NCBI GenBank assembly: GCA_964490435.1
Contig: CAZBCF010000005.1
Coordinates: forward strand, 1-50,144
DNA: 50,144 bases
DNA from: IMCC26077 sp964490435
GTDB lineage: Bacteria; Actinomycetota; Actinomycetes; Nanopelagicales; Nanopelagicaceae
Direction: 5' to 3'
The position numbers were made by a program, and so were the translations under genes. Positions 32,237 to 41,139 of the stretch are shown here, piece by piece. Below the pieces are notes generated by a model. That model was not told the DNA's origin. It did no database searches and saw only the letters and a program-made list of their open reading frames with translations. The stretch's first letter is position 1. Each line of letters begins with the position of its first letter.

Positions 32237-35200
32237 TTACTTCGGAGAACCGCTGATTGTTAGACGGTCAATATCGACGTTCATGACGTTGCCACCTGTT
32301 GCTCCTGTAAAGCCAAATTGGATACCGGCGGCGGGATCATTCCAATTGATACCTGTGTCACTCAATAAACCAGTAATCGTCGGAGTACCCGAGAAGGCAT
32401 TAGAGCTAGAGACCCAGATTCGATAGCTCCTTAATGTTATTCCGACCGGATCAATTTGCACGCGCATAAACATATCTTGCCCCATCGGAATACCTAGATT
32501 AGACGTCTTAAGAATCGGCAGAGTGGCATTCGTGCCTGTTCGCCCAAGCACCTGCACTTTAGGTGAACTGTTGTGAAGAACCTGAATCCCAAGCAATCCG
32601 CCCTTGAATTGTTCACCCGGATTATTACCAGCATACGCAAGCGTTGCTCCAGCGAAGACACCCAGCCAGTTATTTCCACCATTCGCTGCGGCGGCGATAT
32701 CTGGATGTGCTGAATCGGCTAGAACGAATGTGAAGCCGTCGCCACCATAGCTCCACGTTGATGGACCAAAATTAAAACGGAAGCGCGCATCTAGTCCGCG
32801 AGTTGAATCGAGTTTGTTAAGATTCAAGGCACCTGCGCGGCCACCATCAGTGCTAATCACCCGCAATTTTCCAGATTCAATCTTTGGCGCCAATGAATTG
32901 TATGTTGCTCCAACCGTATATGCACCAATGCCATAAGTACTTCCCAAGTAATCCTCTAGTAGTGAGAGCTCACTCAGACTTAACGTACGATCAAAGATGA
33001 TCACCTCTGCAACTTCCCAATCCGAGGTTTCTGTTCCATAAAGCGGATTACCCCAGTTGATGGTCATCTGCGGCAAGATTGGATTACGCCCAACACCTTT
33101 GCTTGATCCATTTACCCTTAGCGAGCTCCAAGTGTCTGCGATCAAGAACCAGTTATTGTTATTCCCTGACGTGGTCTCAGTAATCCAGGCTTCATGATAT
33201 GCAACACCGGTCTTCCCTCCCCACCAACCAGAGAGATGATTGCCCGTTTCGCCGGTAAAGATTCGCTTTTGAGATGCACCCGAATATCGCGCAACTGTGA
33301 AAAAGGCAAAGCTACTAAATGAGGGGTTACCTAACTTGATACCGTCATTGACTCCCCCCGAGACCACAGAGAATGCTTTTGTCGATCCATTCCCGATTGT
33401 CGATGTCTTGACCGACGGGGCACCCTTCACTTGACTCGATGCAATGTGGCGATTATTTCCTGAGGAATCAATCCAGGTCTTGGCGGTAGGATCAAAATTC
33501 GCTGCTTCTAGCCGCAGATAAGGCCGAAGAGTCGTCGGGTTCCACGCTCCTGATACTTCCTTGACAATCGACCAACCAGTCAATGAAGAGAAGGTATCTA
33601 GTGAATATGCGACTGGAGCCGCCGTAGCCACAATATTCGAAAGGGTAGTCAATGCAAGATTCACTTTATCGTTAATAACGGGTGTTACTCGGAATTGATA
33701 GACCGTTGCCGCCGAAAGTCCGGTAATAGTCGCAGCACTTGCTAATGATGCATTGCGGGCAAACTTCTGCCACTCGCCACCTGCCGCCGAATACTCAATC
33801 TGATAATCCGAGATTCCTGTTGAAGAAGTGGGCGGAGTCCACGTCAAGTAAATCGAAGTTTGAGAATCACCAACTGTCGATGCCACCACATTGCGAACCG
33901 CTTGTGGTACCACAAATGTTGTCGTTGCCTTGCCTGATACGCCGTTTGGTTCTTTGCTATAGATGGTGACCACATACTCTCCATCGGCAAAAGTGGAGGC
34001 ATCTAAAGTAATAGCGAAGGTCCGTGAAGTAGAACTCCAGTTGTAAGTGGAGGATTCGGTTGCCCCAGCAACTAACCATGATCCACCTGTGTTAAGCCGA
34101 GAAGTTGACCCGACCAAAGTCGGTGTAAAAGCAGGAGTTACACTGCCGGAGATTTTGATGCCCAAAGTAGTGGGCTTTACGTTGTTGAATCGTTCTAGTT
34201 CAATCGAGCCAGCGATAGTTACCGTGCCTCGTGAAATCGTCCCCGCACTTGGCGAAGTTAAGGTGATTACTGGAGTAATGGTGCTTGATGGCGCACCGTT
34301 CATCGTGGCGACAGTGCCACCATACTCAATGACATAGGCGAAGTACCCGCTGTTTTGTGAATCGTTCCACGTGCCATCAGCTCGAACGTAAGCAACATTT
34401 TCATAACTATCTGCAGATCCAGGATTGTTATTTGGCTCTCCAGGACCGAATGCTTGGAATGCACCACTGGGTACCGTGCAATTTGCCGTTCCTGGGGCAG
34501 TGAAGAGCACGGTGTTTGCCTCAGGTCCATCGGTATAGCGCCAACATCCCTCATTCGCAGCATCCGAGATACCCAGCCAAATTTCTGCACCTGAGGCCTT
34601 TTTCCGCATAAATGCAATTTCTGCCGCTGTATTAGGCGTTGCTAAATAACCTTGCATACCCTCGTAGGTTGAAGCAAGAGCCAACCTGCGCGCCTCAGTC
34701 CATGAAACTGTTGTTGGTATGAACTTGTAGAAGTGACCGGTCTTAGAGAAGAACTGCACATCAGGTACGGGGATGTTCACCCCGGCGGTCGAGTCGCTCT
34801 TTCCTGCGAGGTTTTCGATTGTTGCCTTACAAAGTAACCGACTTCCTGGTAAATCATCCATGATTAAAGTAGTCAAAGGCAGTACTTTCTGCGTGCTAAG
34901 TACAGACTTGATTGTATTTGAATTCTGTGAGTCGCTGATTCCCCATTCGTACGTCAACAACTCATCATCAATCAAAGTACGAACATCACATTGAGCCACG
35001 CTCGAACCAGGTCTGATGTTATTGAGATCGAATCCAGAGATGTTGGTCTCGGGCAAACTTGGTAATTGGGGAGGCACAATATAGATCCCGGCAGAATCTT
35101 CACCGTCACCCACGATATTTGTTGCTTTCACGGTGCAAAGAATATTTTTACCCTTGGCCGCAAGAATGACATCTTTAGTCAGCTGCAACTTGTCTGTGGT

Positions 35201-36772
35201 TCCTGCAAGTACGGTCGATTGCCGATTACCACCATCTACTACGCTCCAGCTATATGTAATGACGTCATACTGATTTGGCTTAGTAACGTCACAAGAAATT
35301 TGAGTGTTGATTTTAGGTGGAAGTGAACTGCTGTATCCAGAGATGCGCACGCTTGGATATGGCCTACTAATGCTCATGACTTGTGCAAATCCCCAAGCAG
35401 TACCGATGCCCCCTGCATTTAGCGCTTGCACTCTGCAGTAAAGAATCTTTCCTTGAGCAAGTAACAAATTCTCTTTGGTGAATGTTAGTGAATTACCACT
35501 GCCCACTTCAGTACCGCTGCGTGGACCATTGTCTGGGCTGTATTCACTGCTAACAAACCACGTACGCTTGCTTTCCTGTTCAACCGATGTCGACCAGGTG
35601 GGAGCGCTACACGCAACGCTCTGTCCGACTTTGGGTGGCTCAGAGGTCGAAAGCCCGGTCAATACTGGCTTTCGTACCACCTGAGGCCGCTCAGGAATTT
35701 TCACATTTGCGCCTACCACTAGTTCTCCGGCAGCAGAAGCCCCACGTACTTCGCAGGCGAAGACCTCGCCGCCATCTCTATCCTCGACCTTTACCACTGG
35801 GTTGGTTGAGCCGCTGATTCGCGCTGGTGATTGCCATGTCAGTGCGATATCAGTGGTGTTTTCAGACCATGCGCCTTGGTTGCAGGTGAGCGTACTTCCC
35901 ACGCGTGGTTCACCAAGGATCTGTACTTTCTCTATATTTCGTGGCAACGCTCGGTTGTATTTTTGTGCTGATTTCTCTACCAGAGTCAATCCACGATTAA
36001 TATCTGAGACGTAGTAGGTGAGTTTGGTAAAGATAGTTGGTTTTCCTTTATCGCACCCCTGTGCAGAGCCCCAACTCGTCAAACCAACAAGAACGGTTTT
36101 ATCTCCAAGTTTTGTCGTCAGAGGACCACCTGAATCACCATTACAGCCACCAGCAAAGACTCGCTCGGCTGGAATGTATCGACCAGCGCTTACCATCGTG
36201 ACTGGATTGAAGAAACGACCATAGGACTTTTTGGCGGCTCCCGTTTGGTCGACCAAATTGGCGTAACGAAGAAACTTCGCAATTGTTTTTAGTTGATCGT
36301 TACCCCAACCAAGGATCTGAAACTTTTTTGCTGACGTTAACTTTGCGACTTCACTCTTCTTTGGAATCGCAACGGGTTTGATATCAGTCACTGGGTCGGT
36401 GAGCTTGAGCAAACCAAGATCATTCTGGGTAGTCTTCTTGTTATATCGCTCATGACGCCATACTGCAGCAACTTCGCGCAGTGGTTCTTCAGACTTTAAA
36501 GTGTCAGATTTGAGACGGACCCAATAGAAGCCTCTATCGAATGCACAATGCGCTGCGGTGATGATGACATCGTTGGTTATGAGCGAGCCACTGCAGATAA
36601 ATTCTGGCGTGGCATCTGCCGTCTCGGCGTACCAAATCGCCGCAACCCAAGGGGCCTTCTGACTCGCATCAGTCATTTCAGTTCCGAAGACCACAGCCTT
36701 TGCCGCTTGGTGGCCGACAAAAAGCGATGCCGCAACAAAAAGCAGGGCAAAGGCCAAGCGACGACCGCGCAT
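32237..36772 (-). CDS. Giant secreted trypsin-like protease with Ig-like, lectin and Fn3 domains
   Basis: 1511 residues; ATG with GGGGGAG upstream. In order (rough): signal peptide 1-26; S1 trypsin domain to ~265 with His75 (ITAAHC), Asp118 (TQNDLGLL) and Ser214 (GDSGGP); four ~95-residue Ig-like repeats with paired Cys to ~675; a C-type-lectin-like domain ('WTEARRLALAST..GYLATPNTAAE', 'EIWLGISD', 'EPNN') to ~810; a beta domain; one Fn3 domain ('VYQFRVTPVINDK'); a LamG/concanavalin-like domain; and an L-type-lectin-like C-terminus ('GGDGFTFVLAD', 'GGLLGIQVLHN'). No sorting signal or final membrane helix. Probably binds and cleaves surface or particle glycoproteins. Domain calls are by eye. 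Confidence 0.9.
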   Translation of the reverse strand: MRGRRLAFALLFVAASLFVGHQAAKAVVFGTEMTDASQKAPWVAAIWYAETADATPEFICSGSLITNDVIITAAHCAFDRGFYWVRLKSDTLKSEEPLREVAAVWRHERYNKKTTQNDLGLLKLTDPVTDIKPVAIPKKSEVAKLTSAKKFQILGWGNDQLKTIAKFLRYANLVDQTGAAKKSYGRFFNPVTMVSAGRYIPAERVFAGGCNGDSGGPLTTKLGDKTVLVGLTSWGSAQGCDKGKPTIFTKLTYYVSDINRGLTLVEKSAQKYNRALPRNIEKVQILGEPRVGSTLTCNQGAWSENTTDIALTWQSPARISGSTNPVVKVEDRDGGEVFACEVRGASAAGELVVGANVKIPERPQVVRKPVLTGLSTSEPPKVGQSVACSAPTWSTSVEQESKRTWFVSSEYSPDNGPRSGTEVGSGNSLTFTKENLLLAQGKILYCRVQALNAGGIGTAWGFAQVMSISRPYPSVRISGYSSSLPPKINTQISCDVTKPNQYDVITYSWSVVDGGNRQSTVLAGTTDKLQLTKDVILAAKGKNILCTVKATNIVGDGEDSAGIYIVPPQLPSLPETNISGFDLNNIRPGSSVAQCDVRTLIDDELLTYEWGISDSQNSNTIKSVLSTQKVLPLTTLIMDDLPGSRLLCKATIENLAGKSDSTAGVNIPVPDVQFFSKTGHFYKFIPTTVSWTEARRLALASTYEGMQGYLATPNTAAEIAFMRKKASGAEIWLGISDAANEGCWRYTDGPEANTVLFTAPGTANCTVPSGAFQAFGPGEPNNNPGSADSYENVAYVRADGTWNDSQNSGYFAYVIEYGGTVATMNGAPSSTITPVITLTSPSAGTISRGTVTIAGSIELERFNNVKPTTLGIKISGSVTPAFTPTLVGSTSRLNTGGSWLVAGATESSTYNWSSTSRTFAITLDASTFADGEYVVTIYSKEPNGVSGKATTTFVVPQAVRNVVASTVGDSQTSIYLTWTPPTSSTGISDYQIEYSAAGGEWQKFARNASLASAATITGLSAATVYQFRVTPVINDKVNLALTTLSNIVATAAPVAYSLDTFSSLTGWSIVKEVSGAWNPTTLRPYLRLEAANFDPTAKTWIDSSGNNRHIASSQVKGAPSVKTSTIGNGSTKAFSVVSGGVNDGIKLGNPSFSSFAFFTVARYSGASQKRIFTGETGNHLSGWWGGKTGVAYHEAWITETTSGNNNNWFLIADTWSSLRVNGSSKGVGRNPILPQMTINWGNPLYGTETSDWEVAEVIIFDRTLSLSELSLLEDYLGSTYGIGAYTVGATYNSLAPKIESGKLRVISTDGGRAGALNLNKLDSTRGLDARFRFNFGPSTWSYGGDGFTFVLADSAHPDIAAAANGGNNWLGVFAGATLAYAGNNPGEQFKGGLLGIQVLHNSSPKVQVLGRTGTNATLPILKTSNLGIPMGQDMFMRVQIDPVGITLRSYRIWVSSSNAFSGTPTITGLLSDTGINWNDPAAGIQFGFTGATGGNVMNVDIDRLTISGSPK

Positions 36773-36845
36773 AGCTCCCCCTTGTTGCTGTGGATAAGTC
36801 AGGAATTGGATCTATATATGTAGTACGACGGAACCAATAGTAATT

Positions 36846-36956
36846 CCGTTCCCGATAAATGCACATTTTTTAGGGGGTACTAACGGGAACCGAACACGGC
36901 ATCGCCCCGTCGTAATTACTAGATCGGCTGGTCCTAATGCCAGCCGCTGAATCTAG
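36846..36956 (+). ncRNA. Structured 5' leader with competing stems (candidate cis-regulatory RNA)
   Basis: Upstream of the small secreted protein at 36975 three stems can form: P-alt GTTCCCG (36848-36854) with CGGGAAC (36884-36890); P1 ACGGG (36883-36887) with CCCGT (36906-36910), enclosing CCG/CGG (36890-36892 and 36897-36899); and P2 CTAGAT+CGGCTGG (36919-36931) with CCAGCCG+ATCTAG (36940-36946, 36951-36956) with a CTGA bulge. P-alt and P1 use the same bases and exclude each other. The RBS GGAAAGGG follows P2. I recognise no known riboswitch class. Confidence 0.5.
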
Positions 36957-36974
36957 AAATAGGAAAGGGTAAAA

Positions 36975-37466
36975 ATGAAACTATCGAAATACTCCAAGTT
37001 TCTCAGTGGCATGACCGTTTTGTTCGTTTTGTTTGGCAGCTCGACCACCGCCTTCGCATTGGATGCGCCTAACACCTCACGACAACAGACGGTGATTTGG
37101 GGCTGGGCCGATGGCGCCGACAAGAAGCACCGCGACTTCTCTGAAGATGATTACGCCGATGCTATGGAGATAGCACCTATCAAGGTGACCGCAACTCTCA
37201 ATGGACCATCACGTCGAGTCGTCCTGGAGTCATGGGATCCATTCCAGCAAGGATGGGTTGTCGAATCACAATCTCGTACTGATGGCACTGGCATCGCGCT
37301 ACTTCGCGTCAATCCTTACTGCGATGGTTACACGAAAGATGCATCGGAATGGTGCGATCGCGATATCACCTATCGGATTCGCGTCTTGAAAAGCGGTATC
37401 CAACGACAAGTCATCAGCAAACCATTCTTGGTGACATTCGTAAAGTCAGAGGATGCACAGATGTAA
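36975..37466 (+). CDS. Small secreted protein of unknown function
   Basis: 163 residues, ATG with AGGAAAGGG about 6 bases upstream. Signal peptide with hydrophobic core 'GMTVLFVLFGSSTTAFA' and cleavage near 'AFALDAP'. The mature part looks like a beta-sandwich: 'APIKVTATLNGPSRRVVLESWDPFQQGWVVESQSRTDGTGIALLRVNPYC' and 'DITYRIRVLKSGIQRQVISKPFLVTF', with two Cys likely bridged. This resembles bacterial surface Ig-like domains, but no family is recognised. Preceded by a structured leader and closed by a strong terminator, so it is a single-gene unit. Confidence 0.78.
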   Translation: MKLSKYSKFLSGMTVLFVLFGSSTTAFALDAPNTSRQQTVIWGWADGADKKHRDFSEDDYADAMEIAPIKVTATLNGPSRRVVLESWDPFQQGWVVESQSRTDGTGIALLRVNPYCDGYTKDASEWCDRDITYRIRVLKSGIQRQVISKPFLVTFVKSEDAQM

Positions 37467-37483
37467 TTCTTGAATCTATAAAT

Positions 37484-37519
37484 AAACCCCGAGTCATGAG
37501 ACTTGGGGTTTGTTTTTTT
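37484..37519 (+). terminator. Intrinsic terminator
   Basis: AAACCCCGAGTC (37484-37495) pairs with GACTTGGGGTTT (37500-37511) with one G-U pair and an ATGA loop, followed by G and seven T. It lies 17 bases after the stop of the small secreted protein. The most convincing terminator in the window. Confidence 0.92.
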
Positions 37520-37558
37520 GAGGTTAATCAGAGCCCTACGCCTACAACAAACTACATA

Positions 37559-39037
37559 CTAGATCTCGCCCTTATCCAAACCTGCTAGCACTTCCTTCGC
37601 TCGTTCGCGTAGCTCTGGTAAATCACGCAGACGCTTCAAACCATTTACCTGTTGAAACATTCGATGATTCTTTGCAAACATCTCTCTATTACGATCTAGA
37701 AAATCCCAATACAGCGTTGTGAATGGGCATGCATCTGTACCGACGCGCAATTTTGGGTTATAGGTACAGTTACTACAATAGTGCGACATCCGAGAGATGT
37801 ATGCACCACCGGCAGCATACGGTTTAGTCATCATTCGTCCACCGTCTGCATGAACGCCCATTCCGATCACGTTGGGCACCATCACCCATTCTGATGCATC
37901 AATGAAACGCTCTCGCATCCACTCCAAGAACTCTTGCGGGTTGGTTCCTGTAATGAGAGCGAGATTGCTCAACACCATCAACCGTGGAATATGGTGCACC
38001 CACGCTCTCTCGTCTACATCATGCACAATTGAACGAACGCAATTCATCTCTGTCTTCGAGCTCGAGGTGAATAAAGGCAACAGTGGTCGATGTGCTGAAA
38101 GCCCATTACTATTACGATAATCAGCGCCTAAATGCCAGTACATCCCGTTTATATACTCGCGCCAACCAATAATCTGTCGGATGAAGCCCTCTGCTGATTC
38201 GATTGGGACCTTCCCTGAGTCAAATGCTGCGATTGCCGCATCGATGACATCCTTCGGATGAAGTAACCCGTTATTGATGTAAGGACTAATCACTGAATGA
38301 TGAAGTGACCAGCTATCTAGTGCCATCGCATCTTCATACGGGCCGAATTTTGCAAAGTGGTGGGAAATGAAATATTTCAATTGTCTCAGCGCCCCAGCGC
38401 GACTCGTCGCCCAGGTAGTTTTCATCTCGATTCCTAGCTCATGAGCCACTTCTCGATCAATGTCATCCCGATCAAATTCTTGATATTTCGGCCACTTGTA
38501 ATTCTTGGGAGGTGGAAGACGATTCTCTTTATCGAAATTCCATGCCCCACCCACTGGCTTTCCTTTGTCCATCAAGATATCTAATCTTTTCCGCTGTTCG
38601 CGATAAAAGTTTTCCATCACATATATTTTTTGCTTACTTGCCCATTCCTCGAATATCTCTCGAGGGGTGAGGAAGAAATCATTCGTTACAAATTCGAAAT
38701 CAAGACTCTCAAGAATCTTCTGCAATCGGAAAGACGATTGATAGGTCGCGTGAAAAGTAATGTTTGGGTATCTCTTCCGATGTTCTAGGATTCCCTCTCT
38801 TGTAGTGGCAGCTTTTACATACTCGACCGTGAAGCCCTCGCTCCGCAATTGCTCGGCAAAGTGACGCGCGCTCGAGATAAGGAAGAAGAGTCGCTCAGGA
38901 TGCCAATTCCGCCCAGTACGCATTCGTTCGCTCTCAACAAGAAGGATGACATCGCTCTCCTTGTTAGCAGTACGCAGTACGCCGTACTTACGATGCAGAT
39001 GGTCAAAGGGGATGTAGAGCGTGCGGGTGTGGTTCAC
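37559..39037 (-). CDS. FeS-containing cryptochrome/photolyase (PhrB-like, (6-4) photolyase group)
   Basis: 492 residues. Seen: N-terminal alpha/beta domain ('LYIPFDHLHRKYGVL', 'ILLVESERMRTGRNWH'), FAD domain ('DAMALDSWSLHHSVISPYINNGLLHP', 'FIRQIIGWREYINGMYW', 'HHIPRLMVLSNLALITG'), and Cys residues 'MNCVRSIV', 'YCSNCTYNPK', 'ACPFTTLYWDFLDRN' that match the four FeS ligands of the FeS-BCP family. Repairs UV lesions using light. The GTG start directly follows the stop of the CCA enzyme gene with no gap and uses AGGGGG inside that gene as RBS, so the two are translationally coupled. Sunlit habitat is consistent (inference). Confidence 0.93.
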   Translation of the reverse strand: MNHTRTLYIPFDHLHRKYGVLRTANKESDVILLVESERMRTGRNWHPERLFFLISSARHFAEQLRSEGFTVEYVKAATTREGILEHRKRYPNITFHATYQSSFRLQKILESLDFEFVTNDFFLTPREIFEEWASKQKIYVMENFYREQRKRLDILMDKGKPVGGAWNFDKENRLPPPKNYKWPKYQEFDRDDIDREVAHELGIEMKTTWATSRAGALRQLKYFISHHFAKFGPYEDAMALDSWSLHHSVISPYINNGLLHPKDVIDAAIAAFDSGKVPIESAEGFIRQIIGWREYINGMYWHLGADYRNSNGLSAHRPLLPLFTSSSKTEMNCVRSIVHDVDERAWVHHIPRLMVLSNLALITGTNPQEFLEWMRERFIDASEWVMVPNVIGMGVHADGGRMMTKPYAAGGAYISRMSHYCSNCTYNPKLRVGTDACPFTTLYWDFLDRNREMFAKNHRMFQQVNGLKRLRDLPELRERAKEVLAGLDKGEI

Positions 39038-40477
39038 TCAAACCCCCTGCTGCTTACTCCATTTATGTAACTCTTCGATTGCGCGATCTCGACCTAGCGG
39101 TCCATGCTCAATCCGTAGTTCTAATAGATGGTCGTACGCCTTACCGACCAATGGGCCAGGTTTTATCCCAAGTATCTCGATGATTTCATTTCCATTGAGA
39201 TCAGGGCGAATGGCTGCCAATTCCTCTTCTTGAGCCAACTGATCAATCCGCGCCTCTAACTCATCGTATGTAGCGGCGAGCGCCTGCGCCTTGCGGAGAT
39301 TTCGGGTGGTGCAGTCAGCCCGGGTAAGAACATGCAAATGAACCAGTAAATCTCCAGCATCTCGCACGTATCGGCGGACCGCGCTGTCAGTCCATTCACC
39401 ACTGCCGTACCCATGAAAACGCAGATGGAGCGCGACGAGATTCGACACATCCTCGACGGTTTCGCGGTCGAAGCGGAGCTCTTTCAAACGTCGCTTAGCC
39501 ATCTTTGATCCGACGACTTCATGGTGATGAAATGAGACTCCGCCACCATCTATGAGTGAGCGGGTCTTTGGCTTTCCAATGTCATGCAAAAGGGCCGCCA
39601 ATCGAATCGTAAGGTTCGGACCACCAAGGCGATCTTCCATCGCCATCGCTTGTTCGAGAACTATCAATGAGTGTTCGTAGACATCCTTGTGGCGATGGTG
39701 TTCATCAATCTCTAATCGAAGCATAGGTAACTCTGGTAGAAAGAACTCGCAGAGCCCAGTATCAACCATCAGCATTAGCCCTCGTCGAGGATTGTCAGAC
39801 ATCAAAGTTTTCACGAACTCTTCTCGAATTCGTTCCGCCGAAATTATGGTTAATCGCTCTTTCATCTCAGCGATTGCCTGAATTACTTCCTCATCGACAT
39901 CAAATCCCAACTGTGCAGAGAACCGCGCCGCTCGCATCATTCGAAGAGGATCCTCAGAGAAAAGCTCCGTTGCGGCAATAGGTGTTCTAATCTTCTTTGC
40001 AACGAGATCTCTCAATCCTCCAAAAGGATCGACAAAAGTGTTCTCGGCTTCACCAATCTCAAGCGCCATTGCATTGACAGTGAAATCTCTACGCCGCAAA
40101 TCGCCTTCTAGACTGTCGCCAAATTCCACCGAAGGTTTCCGGCTGTCACTGGTGTACGAATCTTTTCGGTAAGTCGTGATCTCGGCGGTGATATCGCCTT
40201 TCTTTCCAGCAACCGTTCCGTATGCGATTCCGGTATCCCACGTTGCATCCGTCCAACGTTTCACGATTTTCATCGATTCTTCTGGTCGAGCATCAGTAGT
40301 GAAATCCAGATCATTTCCACCGCGCCCCAGGAGCGCATCGCGAACCGGTCCGCCGACCAGGGCCAGGCGAAAGCCAGCGCCCCGAAATTCGCGCGCCAAA
40401 TCCACCGCAGCCTTGGGGAGCGTGACCAAGTTCGCAGCCGCTTTTGCCTGTTCTGGCGAGATTGCGCTCATGGGCAT
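39038..40477 (-). CDS. cca: CCA-adding tRNA nucleotidyltransferase
   Basis: About 479 residues. Head domain 'LALVGGPVRDALLGRGGNDLDFTTDARPEE' (the G-x-D-x-D nucleotidyl transfer site), then 'GDLRRRDFTVNAMAL' and 'DPFGGLRDLVAKKIRTP', 'EDPLRMMRAARFSAQLGF', and an HD domain ('RLAALLHDIGKPKTRSL', 'FHHHEVVGSKMAKRRL'). Matures tRNA 3' ends. The start is ATG at 40477 (TTG at 40480 and ATG at 40471 are alternatives). Divergent from the NUDIX gene with 26 bases between starts, a conserved actinobacterial arrangement (Rv3907c/Rv3908). Confidence 0.95.
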   Translation of the reverse strand: MPMSAISPEQAKAAANLVTLPKAAVDLAREFRGAGFRLALVGGPVRDALLGRGGNDLDFTTDARPEESMKIVKRWTDATWDTGIAYGTVAGKKGDITAEITTYRKDSYTSDSRKPSVEFGDSLEGDLRRRDFTVNAMALEIGEAENTFVDPFGGLRDLVAKKIRTPIAATELFSEDPLRMMRAARFSAQLGFDVDEEVIQAIAEMKERLTIISAERIREEFVKTLMSDNPRRGLMLMVDTGLCEFFLPELPMLRLEIDEHHRHKDVYEHSLIVLEQAMAMEDRLGGPNLTIRLAALLHDIGKPKTRSLIDGGGVSFHHHEVVGSKMAKRRLKELRFDRETVEDVSNLVALHLRFHGYGSGEWTDSAVRRYVRDAGDLLVHLHVLTRADCTTRNLRKAQALAATYDELEARIDQLAQEEELAAIRPDLNGNEIIEILGIKPGPLVGKAYDHLLELRIEHGPLGRDRAIEELHKWSKQQGV

Positions 40478-40503
40478 CAAGGGTACGCGGGTAAGGTAGG
40501 GGT

Positions 40504-41139
40504 ATGTCCCGGACCTCGGGTGAGGGCGGGCTCGAGCCGGTTTTTATCGCACCAGCCTCATCGCCTTCCTCACCTAGTACACACACTTCCGCGCACCCCA
40601 AGCCTGCGCGGCCACAACGTCCACCTGGGAAGAAGCGTGGCGATAATAATCAGAATCGGAAGAACGCTAAAAAATCGAGCGCACCAAAGAAATCACATAA
40701 AGATGTAAAGAAGAATCCCGGCAAGCGCGTCGAAGAGGTGAGCGCCGGTGGATTAGTTGTCGACAAGAGCGGCGAGTTGGGGCTGCTCATTGGGCGAATC
40801 GATAAACGTGGTCGAATGCTCTGGTCGCTTCCGAAGGGCCATATCGAAGAGGGCGAGAGCCCTGAAGAGGCGGCGCTTCGAGAAGTACGAGAAGAGACTG
40901 GCATCAAAAGTTCGATTACCCGATCTCTTGGCGTTATTGATTTCTGGTTCATGGCAGAAGGCAAACGTATTCACAAGACCGTGCACCACTTCCTCTTTGC
41001 CGAGAAATCTGGCCGACTCGAGGCTCAATTGAGCGAAGTTGATGATGTGAAGTGGTTTCCTCTCGATGACATCGCCAAGACTCTTGCCTACCCAGATGAA
41101 CGGAAGTTAATCCAACGTTCTGGAGATCTACGTTCATGA
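40504..41139 (+). CDS. NUDIX hydrolase with basic low-complexity N-terminus
   Basis: 211 residues. The first ~75 are Pro/Ser- then Lys/Asn-rich and probably disordered. The NUDIX domain follows: 'VSAGGLVVDKSGELGLLIGR', 'WSLPKGHIEEGESPEEAALREVREETGI' (full Nudix box G-x5-E-x7-R-E-x2-E-E). It corresponds to the origin-proximal MutT4-like gene of mycobacteria. Substrate is a nucleoside diphosphate derivative, not predictable. Overlaps the DUF6049-like gene by 4 bases. Confidence 0.92.
   Translation: MSRTSGEGGLEPVFIAPASSPSSPSTHTSAHPKPARPQRPPGKKRGDNNQNRKNAKKSSAPKKSHKDVKKNPGKRVEEVSAGGLVVDKSGELGLLIGRIDKRGRMLWSLPKGHIEEGESPEEAALREVREETGIKSSITRSLGVIDFWFMAEGKRIHKTVHHFLFAEKSGRLEAQLSEVDDVKWFPLDDIAKTLAYPDERKLIQRSGDLRS

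Noticed and set aside
36919..36956. Hairpin as an intrinsic terminator
   Set aside because: No T-run follows and an RBS with a start codon comes directly after, so a leader structure is more likely.
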